DNA from: Jongsikchunia kroppenstedtii DSM 45133
GTDB taxonomy: Bacteria > Actinomycetota > Actinomycetes > Mycobacteriales > Mycobacteriaceae
DNA length: 63,132 nt
Direction of reading: 5' to 3'
Assembly: GCF_000380485.1 (NCBI RefSeq)
Contig: NZ_AQYG01000033.1
Coordinates: 1 to 63,132 of the forward strand
Shown: piece after piece, positions 28,979 to 37,580 of the stretch
Layout of the letters: each line of letters opens with the position of its first letter
Position numbering within the stretch: the stretch's first letter is position 1
Made by a program: the position numbers and the translations under genes
The notes under the pieces: generated by a model
Databases searched by the model: none
Told to the model about the DNA's origin: nothing
Seen by the model: the letters and a program-made list of their open reading frames with translations, nothing else

Positions 28979-30163
28979 ATGACCATCGATCTCGACGCCG
29001 TCTACACCGACCTGCACCGCCACCCCGAACTATCCTTCGCCGAGCATCGAACCGCCGGGATCGTCGCAGACCACCTGCGACAGTTGGGAATCGAGACGAC
29101 CGAAGGCGTCGGCCGCACCGGCGTGGTCGGGGTCATCAGCAACGGCGACGGCCCGACCGTGCTGCTCCGGGCAGACATGGATGCGCTGCCGGTCACCGAG
29201 ACGACCGGCAAGCCCTATGCCAGTGAAACACCGGGCGTCATGCATGCGTGCGGGCACGACGTTCATGTCACCTGCCTGCTCGGCGCGGCCGAGCAGCTGA
29301 TGGCGGCCCGCTCCGAGTGGAGCGGCACCCTGCTACTGGTGTTCCAGCCGGCCGAAGAGGTCGGCAGCGGCGCGGACGCGATGGTCGCCGACGGTCTGTA
29401 TGACCGATTCCCGAAGCCCGATATCGTTCTCGGCCAGCATGTCTGCCCACTGCCGGCCGGCATGATCGGAGTGCGCGGAGGGCCGGCGATGGCGGCGGCC
29501 GACGACATCAACGTGGTGCTGCATGGCAGCGGAGGCCACGGCTCCCGGCCGGAGTCGACGATCGATCCCGTCGTGATGGCCGCCGCGACCGTCATGCGCC
29601 TGCAGACGATCGTGTCGCGCGAGGTGCCCGGCAGCGACGCGGCGGTCGTCACGGTCGGCACGCTGCAGGCCGGGTCGAAGAACAACATCATCCCCTCGGA
29701 GGCCCGGCTCGGCCTGAATGTCCGGACCTTCGATGAAGGCATCCGGGAACGGATCGTCTCGTCGATCCGCCGCATCATCAATGCCGAAGCCCAAGCGTCC
29801 GGGGCGCCCGAGCCCGACATCGAAATGGCCAACGGATTCGCGGTCACCGTCAACGATCCCGAGGCGACGGAGAAGACCGTCGCAGCCCTGCGCACGGTGG
29901 TCGGCGACGACAAGGTGATCGACCCGGGCCCGGTGACCGGCAGCGAAGACGTCGGCGCGCTCGCCACCGCCGCGGGCGTCCCGCTCGTCTACTGGCTGCT
30001 CGGCGGTGAGGATCCGGCGAAATTCGCTGCCGTGGTGACGGATTCGCTGATGGACAAGACCATTCCGGCGAACCATTCCCCGGACTACGCGCCGTTGCCC
30101 GATCCGACACTGGGCCTTGGCGTGCGGGCGCTGGTCGCCGCCGCCCGAACCTGGCTGGGCTAG
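28979..30163 (+). CDS. M20-family amidohydrolase (hippurate/aminoacylase type)
   Basis: A 394-residue metallopeptidase-fold amidase. The motifs MHACGHDVH and FQPAEEVGSGA bear the di-metal ligands of the M20D group (HipO, AbgB, IAA-amino acid hydrolases), and a dimerisation domain sits in the middle. It likely cleaves an N-acyl amino acid. It does not look like allantoate amidohydrolase. Alanine dehydrogenase starts 13 bases downstream, so alanine released from an acyl-alanine could feed the next enzyme. Confidence 0.9.
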   Translation: MTIDLDAVYTDLHRHPELSFAEHRTAGIVADHLRQLGIETTEGVGRTGVVGVISNGDGPTVLLRADMDALPVTETTGKPYASETPGVMHACGHDVHVTCLLGAAEQLMAARSEWSGTLLLVFQPAEEVGSGADAMVADGLYDRFPKPDIVLGQHVCPLPAGMIGVRGGPAMAAADDINVVLHGSGGHGSRPESTIDPVVMAAATVMRLQTIVSREVPGSDAAVVTVGTLQAGSKNNIIPSEARLGLNVRTFDEGIRERIVSSIRRIINAEAQASGAPEPDIEMANGFAVTVNDPEATEKTVAALRTVVGDDKVIDPGPVTGSEDVGALATAAGVPLVYWLLGGEDPAKFAAVVTDSLMDKTIPANHSPDYAPLPDPTLGLGVRALVAAARTWLG

Positions 30164-30176
30164 AGGGCGGGCGGCC

Positions 30177-31292
30177 ATGAAGATCGGCGTCCCGACCGAG
30201 GTCAAGAACAACGAGCACCGCGTGGGCATCACGCCGGTCGGCGTCCAGGAACTCGTCCAGCGCGGCCACGAGGTGTTCGTCCAGCAAGGCGCGGGCGCCG
30301 GCAGTTCGATCTCGGACGCCGACTTCACCGCGCAGGGCGCGAAGATCCTCGAACGCGCCGCGGACGTTTGGGCCGAAGCCGACATGGTGATGAAGGTGAA
30401 GGAGCCGATCGCCGCCGAATACGGCTACCTTCGTTCGGATCTGCTGCTGTTCACCTATCTCCATCTGGCCGCCGACAAAGCGCTCACCGATCGCCTGATC
30501 GAGACGAGGACGACGGCGATCGCGTACGAGACCGTGCGGCTCCCGAGTGGGATGCTGCCGCTGCTGTATCCGATGTCTGAGGTGGCCGGCTGCTTGGCTC
30601 CACAGGTCGGCGCACACGCCCTGATGGCGCCGCAGGGTGGTCGCGGCATTCTGATGGGCGGCGTCGGCGGTGTGGCCAACTCGAAGGTCGTCGTGCTCGG
30701 CGCCGGCGTCGCCGGGCAGAACGCCGCGAACATCGCCCTCGGCCTGGGCGCCGAGGTGACGCTCCTCGACACCGATCTCGACAAGCTGCGGATGAGCTTC
30801 TGGCGCTACGACAATCGAGTCCGCCAACTCGCCTCGTCGTCCATGTCGGTGCGCGAGGAGGTCGTCAAGGCCGACCTGGTGATCGGTACCGTGCTCATCC
30901 CCGGCGCCAAGGCTCCGAAGCTGGTCACCGACGACATGGTTGCCGACATGAAGCCCGGCTCGGTCCTCGTCGACGTCGCCATCGATCAGGGCGGCTGCTT
31001 CGAGGGCTCGCGTCCGACGACGCATGACGACCCGACCTTCAGCGTCCACAACTCGCTCTACTACTGTGTCGCCAACATGCCCGGCGCCGTGCCGCACACA
31101 TCCACCTGGGCGTTGACGAACGCGACACTCCCGTACGCGATCCGGATCGCCGAGCACGGGTGGCGCGATGCCCTGCGCGACGATCCGTCGCTGGCGTCGG
31201 GGCTCAACACCTACGCCGGCAACATCACATGCGCCCCGGTCGCGGCCGCATTCGGTCGGCAATCGATCGCCATCGCAGAGATACTCGGTTGA
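30177..31292 (+). CDS. ald: Alanine dehydrogenase
   Basis: A 371-residue NAD-dependent enzyme interconverting alanine with pyruvate and ammonia. The catalytic residues Lys75 (VKEPI) and His96 (YLHLA) have the same numbers as in the M. tuberculosis enzyme, and the NAD motif is VLGAGVAGQNAA. The start ATG 30177 follows GAGGGCGGGCGGCC. Its last 68 bases overlap the end of the convergent DoxX gene. Confidence 0.97.
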   Translation: MKIGVPTEVKNNEHRVGITPVGVQELVQRGHEVFVQQGAGAGSSISDADFTAQGAKILERAADVWAEADMVMKVKEPIAAEYGYLRSDLLLFTYLHLAADKALTDRLIETRTTAIAYETVRLPSGMLPLLYPMSEVAGCLAPQVGAHALMAPQGGRGILMGGVGGVANSKVVVLGAGVAGQNAANIALGLGAEVTLLDTDLDKLRMSFWRYDNRVRQLASSSMSVREEVVKADLVIGTVLIPGAKAPKLVTDDMVADMKPGSVLVDVAIDQGGCFEGSRPTTHDDPTFSVHNSLYYCVANMPGAVPHTSTWALTNATLPYAIRIAEHGWRDALRDDPSLASGLNTYAGNITCAPVAAAFGRQSIAIAEILG

Positions 31293-31698
31293 TCGACATC
31301 ACCGAGTACCGAGAAGCCCAGGGCGCCAACGCGATCACGACCGCGCTCAGGAAGAGCATGATCGGGTACTGCGTGATCAGCTGATCGGCGAACCAGTAGT
31401 TGCAGAGCTGCGCCACCGACGCCAGCGCCACCGGGACTGTGAAGACACCGAGGATCAACGCGACGCCCAGGCCGACCTCGATCAGCGGAACGAGCACACC
31501 GAAGAACGCCGGCGCATTGCCGAGGACATGCTCGGTGAACAGTTGATAGAAATGCGGAACCCGCGAGTTGCTCTGCGTGCTGTTCACCACCAGCAGGATG
31601 TCGGCCCGGCCGAATCCGGCGTGGTACTTCACGTAGCCCTCGTGCAGCCAGAAGATGCCGAGCGCGACCCGGACGACCAACGCGGCGAGCGCGCTCAT
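31225..31698 (-). CDS. DoxX-like membrane protein
   Basis: A 157-residue protein with four membrane helices (starts near residues 5, 62, 83 and 107). The first carries the DoxX pattern LGIFWLHEGYVKY. DoxX-family proteins take part in quinone/thiosulfate redox or in oxidative-stress membrane complexes. The ATG at 31698 overlaps the TGA of the DM13 lipoprotein gene, so the pair is co-translated. The end overlaps ald antisense. Confidence 0.82.
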   Translation of the reverse strand: MSALAALVVRVALGIFWLHEGYVKYHAGFGRADILLVVNSTQSNSRVPHFYQLFTEHVLGNAPAFFGVLVPLIEVGLGVALILGVFTVPVALASVAQLCNYWFADQLITQYPIMLFLSAVVIALAPWASRYSVMSINRVSLRWRSIADRMRPRPGRM

Positions 31699-32159
31699 TG
31701 CATCAGCTTCGCCGCACCGAATACCGCCAACGCCTTGTCGCAGTGGACGACCAGATCCTGATACGACGACGCGTTCACGCCGCTCGGCAGCGTGAAGGTC
31801 TGCGATGCGGTGTTGTACGAGACCTTGCTGATCTCCACGCCGGAGCGCACGTCGTTCTCGGTGGTGCCGTTGGCGAGGTACAGATGCAGGTCCGGGCCCT
31901 CGTCGGAGGAGTAGCCGGACAGCGTGATCGTGTTGCCGTTGATCGCGGCGTGGCCGCTGACCTTCTTGCCGTTCAGGCCCATGAAGTCGCCTGCGCCCAT
32001 GGCGGCGGGCGCCGGCATGCCGGACATCATGGCGCTCGTGGACATCGGGGCGCTGGACGCCGCGTGGCCGGAATCGTTCGACGAACTGCATGCGCTCAGC
32101 GCCAAGGCGGCCCCGACGGCGAATCCGGCTCCGATGATCTTGATGGTTGTGCTGTGCAT
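31695..32159 (-). CDS. Met-rich DM13-domain lipoprotein
   Basis: A 154-residue exported lipoprotein. The signal peptide ends in LSAC. Next is a Met/Ala/Ser-rich stretch with eight methionines in residues ~38-60, then a DM13 domain (VSGHAAINGNTITLSGY ... DLHLYLAN). DM13 is predicted to be a redox domain using a cysteine; here the mature part has one cysteine, in VVHCDKA. The Met-rich segment resembles copper-binding sequences. It is translationally coupled to the DoxX gene and divergent from a two-component system. Confidence 0.85.
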   Translation of the reverse strand: MHSTTIKIIGAGFAVGAALALSACSSSNDSGHAASSAPMSTSAMMSGMPAPAAMGAGDFMGLNGKKVSGHAAINGNTITLSGYSSDEGPDLHLYLANGTTENDVRSGVEISKVSYNTASQTFTLPSGVNASSYQDLVVHCDKALAVFGAAKLMQ

Positions 32160-32272
32160 GATGGCTTCCTGTCCTGCTGGTGATTTCGGCCGCGGGATCG
32201 CGACGCATGATCGAGTCAAGCAACGCGCATCGGCGCCGATATCGAAGCTTTCAGGCCGGTAATCGACCATTT

Positions 32273-32290
32273 CAGTTCTGTAAGGAACTG
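32273..32290. promoter_or_regulatory. Inverted repeat between the DM13 and response-regulator genes
   Basis: CAGTTC (32273-32278) and GAACTG (32285-32290) are perfect inverted copies six bases apart, in the 165-base divergent promoter. TTTCAG also occurs twice in direct orientation, at 32249-32254 and 32270-32275 (21 bp apart). Both are placed where the OmpR-type regulator could control both directions. Confidence 0.45.
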
Positions 32291-32324
32291 TCCGGCGGGC
32301 GATCGCGTGCCTACGCTCGTTGAC

Positions 32325-33023
32325 ATGCAGGCAGGTTCGCGGGTGATGGTCGTCGAGGACGATCCGGCGGTGCGCACGGTGGTCGCCGACCATCTGCGGC
32401 TGGCCGGCTGCCTGGTCGCCCTGCACACCACCGGGACCACCGCGTGGGACGCATTCACCGCGGAGGCGCCGGACCTGCTCATCGTCGACCGGATGCTGCC
32501 CGGCATGAACGGCGACGAGTTGTGCCGCCGGATTCGTTCGGTATCGACGGTGCCGATCATCATGCTCACGGCGCTCGACGGGTTGGAGCATCGCATCGAC
32601 GGGCTGGAGAACGGCGCCGACGACTACCTCGCCAAGCCGTTCTCGCTGCGCGAGCTTCAGTTGCGGGTCAATGCCCAGCTGCGGCGCAGCAATCCCGCGA
32701 CTACACCGCTCACCTTTCAGGCCGGACCGTTTCGAGTCGATGCGGCCCACCGCCGCGTCTGGCTCGATGATCGCGAAATCGCCCTGACGACACGCGAATA
32801 CGAGCTGTTCCTGTACCTCGCACGTAATCCCGACCGGGTCATCAGCCGCGACGAGATCCTCCGCGAGGTCTGGCAATGGGGATTCGGGGATGCCTCGACG
32901 GTGACGGTTCATGTGCGCCGGCTACGGGAGAAGATCGAACCGGATCCACAGATTCCGACCTACCTGCGTACCGAGTGGGGCGCGGGATACCGGTTCGCGC
33001 TCGAGTCGAGCCCAGCATGGTGA
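32325..33023 (+). CDS. OmpR-family response regulator
   Basis: About 232 residues. The receiver domain holds the acidic pocket VVEDD and the phospho-acceptor Asp in LIVDRMLPG, with Lys in YLAKPF. A winged-helix DNA-binding domain follows (LTTREYELFLYLARNPDRVISRDEIL ... VHVRRLREKIEPD). ATG 32325 gives MQAGSRVMVVEDD; GTG 32307 is also in frame. The kinase gene follows 10 bases after the stop. Confidence 0.93.
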   Translation: MQAGSRVMVVEDDPAVRTVVADHLRLAGCLVALHTTGTTAWDAFTAEAPDLLIVDRMLPGMNGDELCRRIRSVSTVPIIMLTALDGLEHRIDGLENGADDYLAKPFSLRELQLRVNAQLRRSNPATTPLTFQAGPFRVDAAHRRVWLDDREIALTTREYELFLYLARNPDRVISRDEILREVWQWGFGDASTVTVHVRRLREKIEPDPQIPTYLRTEWGAGYRFALESSPAW

Positions 33024-33033
33024 CGAGCTCGGC

Positions 33034-34218
33034 ATGTTGACGGCGCATGCGCTGCTGGTGATCGTGCTGACGGCGGTGATCGCCACCAGCGCCGTCACCG
33101 CGCTCACGCTGCTGGTGTTGCGGCTGCTCCCCCGCGGTCGGATCGCGACGCGTGCGTCGATCGTGCTCGCCGGCGCGCTGCTGTCGGTCGTGGCGTCGAC
33201 CATCGCGGTGGCCGTCGAGATGTATATCGACGACCACGATCTCGCGATCCTCGGCTGGGTCATCGGCACGTCGGCACTGCTGTCGATGCTTGCGACGTGG
33301 ATCGTGACCGGGCGGACCATCACCACCGCGGTCAATGATCTGGTCGGGGCGGCCCGCCGCGTCGGCGACGGTGCAGTCATCGATCCGACCCACTCGTGGT
33401 CTCCGGAGTTCGACGCCGTCTCCGCCGAACTCGCCGAGACCTCGCAACGGCTGGCCGAGGCGCGCGCCCAGGTGGCCGAGCTCGACGCCGCCCGGCGACA
33501 GTTCTTCGCGTGGATATCCCACGACCTGCGCACACCGCTCGCCGGCCTGCGGGCCATGGCCGAAGCACTCGAAGCCGGGACCGCACCCGATCCCGATGCG
33601 TATATCCGGACGATCCGGTCGAAGGTCGACACGGTCAACCAGATGGTCGGCGACCTGTTCGAGCTGTCGAAACTGCAGACCGGCACGCTCCAGATCCATC
33701 CCGAACCTGTGGTGCTGCTCGATCTGGTCAGCGACGCCGTCGCCGACGCCCAAACCCTCGCTGCCGCAAGAGGAATCACGATCGCCCAGGACGGCATCGC
33801 CGGACATCTGATCTGGGTCGACCCGCGTGAATTGACGCGAGCCATCGGCAATCTGCTCACCAACAGCCTCGGCCACGCGCCCGACGACAGCACGATTCTC
33901 ATCCGCGCCGACGCTGTGCACGATGGCCAGCTCGTGGTGAGCGTCATCGATCAGGGGTCGGGTGTCACGGCCGAGAATCTGGGCCGGATGTTCGACGTCG
34001 GCTGGCGCGCCGATGACAATCGCGCTCCGACGGGCGCGGGACTGGGGCTCGCGATCGTGCGGGGCATCGTCGAAGCACACGGCGGCAGCGTGGCCGCGCG
34101 TCATACCGATGATGGATTCAGCCTCGAATTGATGCTTCCGACCAGAGATGATCAGTCGACAGCGAGCCGGCCTACGACCGAGACCAGATCCGCCGCGTCT
34201 AAAACTGTGCGACAATAG
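33034..34218 (+). CDS. Membrane sensor histidine kinase
   Basis: A 394-residue kinase with two or three N-terminal membrane helices (to about residue 92), a HAMP-like region, a phosphorylated His163 in AWISHDLRTPLAG, and a C-terminal ATPase domain (NLLTNSLGHAP, VIDQGSGV, GAGLGLAIV). There is almost no external loop, so it probably senses within or near the membrane. It is the partner of the preceding regulator; the divergent DM13/DoxX operon is the likely target. Confidence 0.92.
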   Translation: MLTAHALLVIVLTAVIATSAVTALTLLVLRLLPRGRIATRASIVLAGALLSVVASTIAVAVEMYIDDHDLAILGWVIGTSALLSMLATWIVTGRTITTAVNDLVGAARRVGDGAVIDPTHSWSPEFDAVSAELAETSQRLAEARAQVAELDAARRQFFAWISHDLRTPLAGLRAMAEALEAGTAPDPDAYIRTIRSKVDTVNQMVGDLFELSKLQTGTLQIHPEPVVLLDLVSDAVADAQTLAAARGITIAQDGIAGHLIWVDPRELTRAIGNLLTNSLGHAPDDSTILIRADAVHDGQLVVSVIDQGSGVTAENLGRMFDVGWRADDNRAPTGAGLGLAIVRGIVEAHGGSVAARHTDDGFSLELMLPTRDDQSTASRPTTETRSAASKTVRQ

Positions 34219-34266
34219 TCGCCGAGGGTCGACGTTGGCCCTCTGCAACAGAAAGTAGTACCAGCA

Positions 34267-34470
34267 ATGGCGCAAGGAACCGTTAAGTGGTTCAACGGCG
34301 AAAAAGGCTTCGGCTTCATCGCCCCCGACGATCAGAGTGACGATGTCTTCGTTCACTTTTCCTCGATCACCGGTAGCGGCTTCCGCAACCTCGAGGAGCA
34401 GCAGCGCGTCGAGTTCGGCGTAGAGCAGGGAGCCAAAGGCCTTCAGGCCACCAACGTGAGCGTCATCTGA
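34267..34470 (+). CDS. cspA: Cold-shock protein (CspA family)
   Basis: A 67-residue single cold-shock domain with both RNA-binding motifs, KGFGFI (RNP1) and VFVHFS (RNP2). It acts as an RNA chaperone. A GACAAT sequence at 34211-34216, inside the end of the kinase gene, could be its -10 box. A strong hairpin terminator follows directly. Confidence 0.97.
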   Translation: MAQGTVKWFNGEKGFGFIAPDDQSDDVFVHFSSITGSGFRNLEEQQRVEFGVEQGAKGLQATNVSVI

Positions 34471-34487
34471 CGTATCGCAGACTCCAG

Positions 34488-34519
34488 AACCCCGACATCC
34501 GCTGTGGTGTCGGGGTTTT
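34488..34519 (+). terminator. Rho-independent terminator of the cold-shock gene
   Basis: AACCCCGACA (34488-34497) pairs with TGTCGGGGTT (34508-34517) over ten bases, with a ten-base loop and a short T run (TTTT at 34516-34519). It lies 18 bases after the csp stop. Confidence 0.88.
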
Positions 34520-34541
34520 CGCGTTCTAGAGAGGCAGTGCA

Positions 34542-35561
34542 ATGACGACGACGACCCGGATCGTGCTCGCGGAGCGCCCGGTGGGCGAACCCAAAGACTC
34601 GGATTTCCGAGTCGAGACAGTCGATCTGCCTGAGCCGGGCCCCGGCGAAGCGCTCCTGGAGACGCTGTACCTGTCGCTCGATCCCTACATGCGCGGCCGG
34701 ATGAGCGCCGCGAAGTCGTACGCGAAACCGGTCGAGATCGGTCAGGCCATGGTCGGCGCGACCGTGTCCCGGGTACTCGAATCGACCGACGACACCGTCG
34801 CGGTCGGCGATGTCGTCCTGGGTTATGGCGGCTGGCAGACGCATTCGGTGGAGTCGACGTCGTATCTCCGGGTACTGAACCCGGATGCCCTCCCGGTCAC
34901 CACCGCACTCGGGGTCCTCGGTATGCCCGGGTTCACGGCATACGCAGGCATGCACAATATCGGACAGCCGAAAGCCGGTGAGACCGTTGTGGTCGCGGCG
35001 GCAACGGGTCCGGTCGGCTCGATGGTCGGCCAGTTGGCCAGACTCGCCGGCGCCCGGGCGGTCGGCATCGCGGGCGGCGCGGCGAAGGTGGCGATGCTGA
35101 CCGACGAGTTCGGCTTCGATGCCGCGATCGACCATCGCGCCGACGACTTCGCCGAGCAACTCGCCGCGGCCACGCCGGACGGAATCGACGTTTACTTCGA
35201 GAATGTGGGTGGCAAGGTCTTCGACACCGTGCTGCCGCGCATGAACCTCTATGGGCGAATCCCTGTGTGCGGCTTGGTGTCCGGCTATAACGCCACCGCG
35301 CTGCCCGACGGGCCCGACCGCATGGGCATGCTGATGGGCCGGATCCTCACCAGCAGCCTGCTGGTTCGCGGCTTCATCCAGAGCGAATTCGCGCCCACGC
35401 AGATGGCGACCTTCCTGTCCGACATCGGCACCGCGGTGGCGAACGGATCCATCCGATATCGCGAGGACATCGTCGACGGCTTCGATCAGACCATCGACGC
35501 CTTCCGCGGCCTGCTCACCGGCCGCAACGTCGGCAAACTGATCGTGCGGGTCGCCGGCTGA
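34542..35561 (+). CDS. NADP-dependent enone/double-bond reductase (MDR superfamily)
   Basis: A 339-residue zinc-free medium-chain reductase of the leukotriene B4 dehydrogenase/curcumin reductase type. Supporting motifs are LSLDPYMRGRM, the cofactor loop AATGPVGSMVGQLA and YFENVGGKVFD. It likely reduces alpha,beta-unsaturated carbonyls with NADPH. It is a separate unit after the csp terminator, followed 12 bases later by the BAAT fusion gene. Confidence 0.92.
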   Translation: MTTTTRIVLAERPVGEPKDSDFRVETVDLPEPGPGEALLETLYLSLDPYMRGRMSAAKSYAKPVEIGQAMVGATVSRVLESTDDTVAVGDVVLGYGGWQTHSVESTSYLRVLNPDALPVTTALGVLGMPGFTAYAGMHNIGQPKAGETVVVAAATGPVGSMVGQLARLAGARAVGIAGGAAKVAMLTDEFGFDAAIDHRADDFAEQLAAATPDGIDVYFENVGGKVFDTVLPRMNLYGRIPVCGLVSGYNATALPDGPDRMGMLMGRILTSSLLVRGFIQSEFAPTQMATFLSDIGTAVANGSIRYREDIVDGFDQTIDAFRGLLTGRNVGKLIVRVAG

Positions 35562-35573
35562 GTCCCTGACGGC

Positions 35574-37427
35574 ATGGGCTTCCTGGTCGGGTTCTCTCCG
35601 TGGATCCTCTACTGGGTCCTGGTGGGCAACGCCTCTTTTCGGGTCGCTGTCCTGGTAGCCCTTGCACTGTCGGCCACGGCAGTGCTCGTCCAGCGTGCTC
35701 GCCGCCAACCGTGGCATTCACTCGAGGCCGGCACCGTGGTGGTCTTCGGACTCCTGGCGATCCTGGCGTTCACCGTCAGCGACCATTTTCTTGAGCGATG
35801 GTTGCAGCCGATCGGCAACGCCGGAATATTTCTGATCGCGTTGTCCGGCATCGTGATCGGTCGACCGTTCGTCCGGGAGTACGCCACCGCATCCGTCGAT
35901 AGCGACACCGCCCGCTCGGACGGGTTCCGCGTGATCACGTTGGCGATGACGTGGATGTGGGCAGCGGTCTTTGCGGCGATGACGGTGGTTTCGCTGATCC
36001 CGCCGATCATGCAGGGGCAGGCCACCATTCATGACGGCGCCTCGGGATTGTCCATCGTCTGCTATTGGGTCATCCCCTTCACCCTCCTGGGGCTCGCGGG
36101 TACCGCATCGAGCATCTTTCCCCCATGGTTCGACAAGAAGTCCACCGCGATGGATGCGCGCCAGGCCACGCAGGCGCCGGGCCCGACGGTCCAGCAGACG
36201 GACTCGGCGGCCGACACAATCGATCCGGAGCTGTTACTGCGAGCGCCGACCACCTCACGCCACGACGAACCCTTCACTGTCGAAATCGCCGGCCCCGCCG
36301 CCGACAGGGTCGACCTGACGCTGTCTGGCACCGACCTCTACGGCCGGACATGGCGCTGGTCGCACGCGTCGGCACCGCACAAGGTTGGCGACGAGGCAAT
36401 CTGGGGCATGCACTGCGAGGAGCCTGCCGACCGCAGCGATCTCTTCATTCCGCCGGCGGAGCCATGGCAGGTCCGGGTCGAGGCAACCGCTGCGGGCCAC
36501 CGAACGACGATCACCTGCCGACGGGAGGCACTCGCGCCCGGAGCCATCGTCACCGATGTGGACGTGGATGGTCGGCCGGGCCTGCTCGCTACGCCGGCAA
36601 CGCAATCACACGGCACCGTAGTCTGTTTCGGCGGTTCTGAGGGCGGCGTCGATTCACAGCGCGCCATGATCTCCACATTGGCATCCCGCGGCTGGACGGC
36701 TCTCGCCTACTCCTGGCTCGACGAACCTCCGGACACCGCACCCATCGCCGAGATTCCGCTCGAGCGGTTCTCCACCGCGATTCACTGGTCGGCGCGACGC
36801 GCCGGTCGTCCGGTGGAAGCGATCGGAATATCCCGCGGGGCCGAGGGGCTGGCCGCCGCGATGACCCTCGAGGCCACTCTGCCGGTCAGATCCCTGGTTC
36901 TGCTCAGTCCGAGCAGTGTCAGTTGGCAGGCGGTCGGCCAGGACGGCGAGATACCGGATACCTCGTCGTGGTCGTGGGCGAAACGACCGTACCCCTATGC
37001 CGACCTACCCGCCGGAGCGTTGATGCCGCAATTGATTCGGAATGCCTGGCGGCTATCGCGTGACATGGCCCACCACCAGGCAAGCGATCTGAGTCTGCGT
37101 CCGGCCTACAGCGCGGGGCTCGATCGCGAGATCCCCCGCGACGCCTATCTCGCTGCCGAGCGGATCGACTGCCCGATCCTGTGTGTCACCGGTTCCGATG
37201 ACGCGCTCTGGCCGTCGGCCCGAATGGCCACCGCACTGTTGGAACGTCGTTCCCATGCCGAGGATCGGCATATTCAGTTCGAGGGCGCCGGGCATCTGTT
37301 GCGTCCTGGGCTGTACCCCAGCAGTCCGCAGGTCACCGGCGGCATCGCGCTCGGCGGACGTCCGGCCGAACATGCCGCCGCCTGCCTTCACCTGGCCGAT
37401 CACATCATCGATTTCCTATCACGATGA
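35574..37427 (+). CDS. Membrane domain fused to acyl-CoA thioesterase/BAAT-like hydrolase
   Basis: A 617-residue protein in three parts. Residues ~1-190 hold about five membrane helices. Residues ~215-320 match the Ig-like N-terminal domain of acyl-CoA thioester hydrolase/bile-acid CoA:amino acid N-acyltransferases. Residues ~330-617 are an alpha/beta hydrolase with Ser420 (GISRG), Asp542 (TGSDDALW) and His574 (GAGHLL). A serine nucleophile points to thioester hydrolysis rather than acyl transfer to an amino acid. BAAT-type enzymes are usually soluble, so the membrane part is unusual. Substrate unknown. Confidence 0.82.
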   Translation: MGFLVGFSPWILYWVLVGNASFRVAVLVALALSATAVLVQRARRQPWHSLEAGTVVVFGLLAILAFTVSDHFLERWLQPIGNAGIFLIALSGIVIGRPFVREYATASVDSDTARSDGFRVITLAMTWMWAAVFAAMTVVSLIPPIMQGQATIHDGASGLSIVCYWVIPFTLLGLAGTASSIFPPWFDKKSTAMDARQATQAPGPTVQQTDSAADTIDPELLLRAPTTSRHDEPFTVEIAGPAADRVDLTLSGTDLYGRTWRWSHASAPHKVGDEAIWGMHCEEPADRSDLFIPPAEPWQVRVEATAAGHRTTITCRREALAPGAIVTDVDVDGRPGLLATPATQSHGTVVCFGGSEGGVDSQRAMISTLASRGWTALAYSWLDEPPDTAPIAEIPLERFSTAIHWSARRAGRPVEAIGISRGAEGLAAAMTLEATLPVRSLVLLSPSSVSWQAVGQDGEIPDTSSWSWAKRPYPYADLPAGALMPQLIRNAWRLSRDMAHHQASDLSLRPAYSAGLDREIPRDAYLAAERIDCPILCVTGSDDALWPSARMATALLERRSHAEDRHIQFEGAGHLLRPGLYPSSPQVTGGIALGGRPAEHAAACLHLADHIIDFLSR

Positions 37428-37534
37428 ACTCGACGCCAAGGCCTATGCCGGCCAGCATCGCGCGAGCGGAAGGCAGGCTTCGTCGACTGCCCGCCATTCG
37501 GACCGTGTGTGTCCGACCGGAACAGCGTCTTCAT

Positions 37535-37580
37535 GACAGGACGCCTGTCTGAGACGACGCCGCACTGATCGTCCGATCAG
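37535..37580. terminator. Two hairpins between the convergent BAAT-fusion and ABM genes
   Basis: GACAGG-ACG-CCTGTC (37535-37549) and CTGATCG-TC-CGATCAG (37565-37580) are perfect stems of six and seven pairs. The second covers the ABM gene's stop codon. They lie in the 149-base gap between converging genes and may end transcription both ways. No other feature is seen in this gap. Confidence 0.4.

Noticed and set aside
28979-30163. M20 enzyme as the missing allantoate amidohydrolase
   Set aside because: Its CGHDVH and PAEE motifs are of the HipO/aminoacylase M20D type, not AllC, and it lies outside the ureide cluster with ald.
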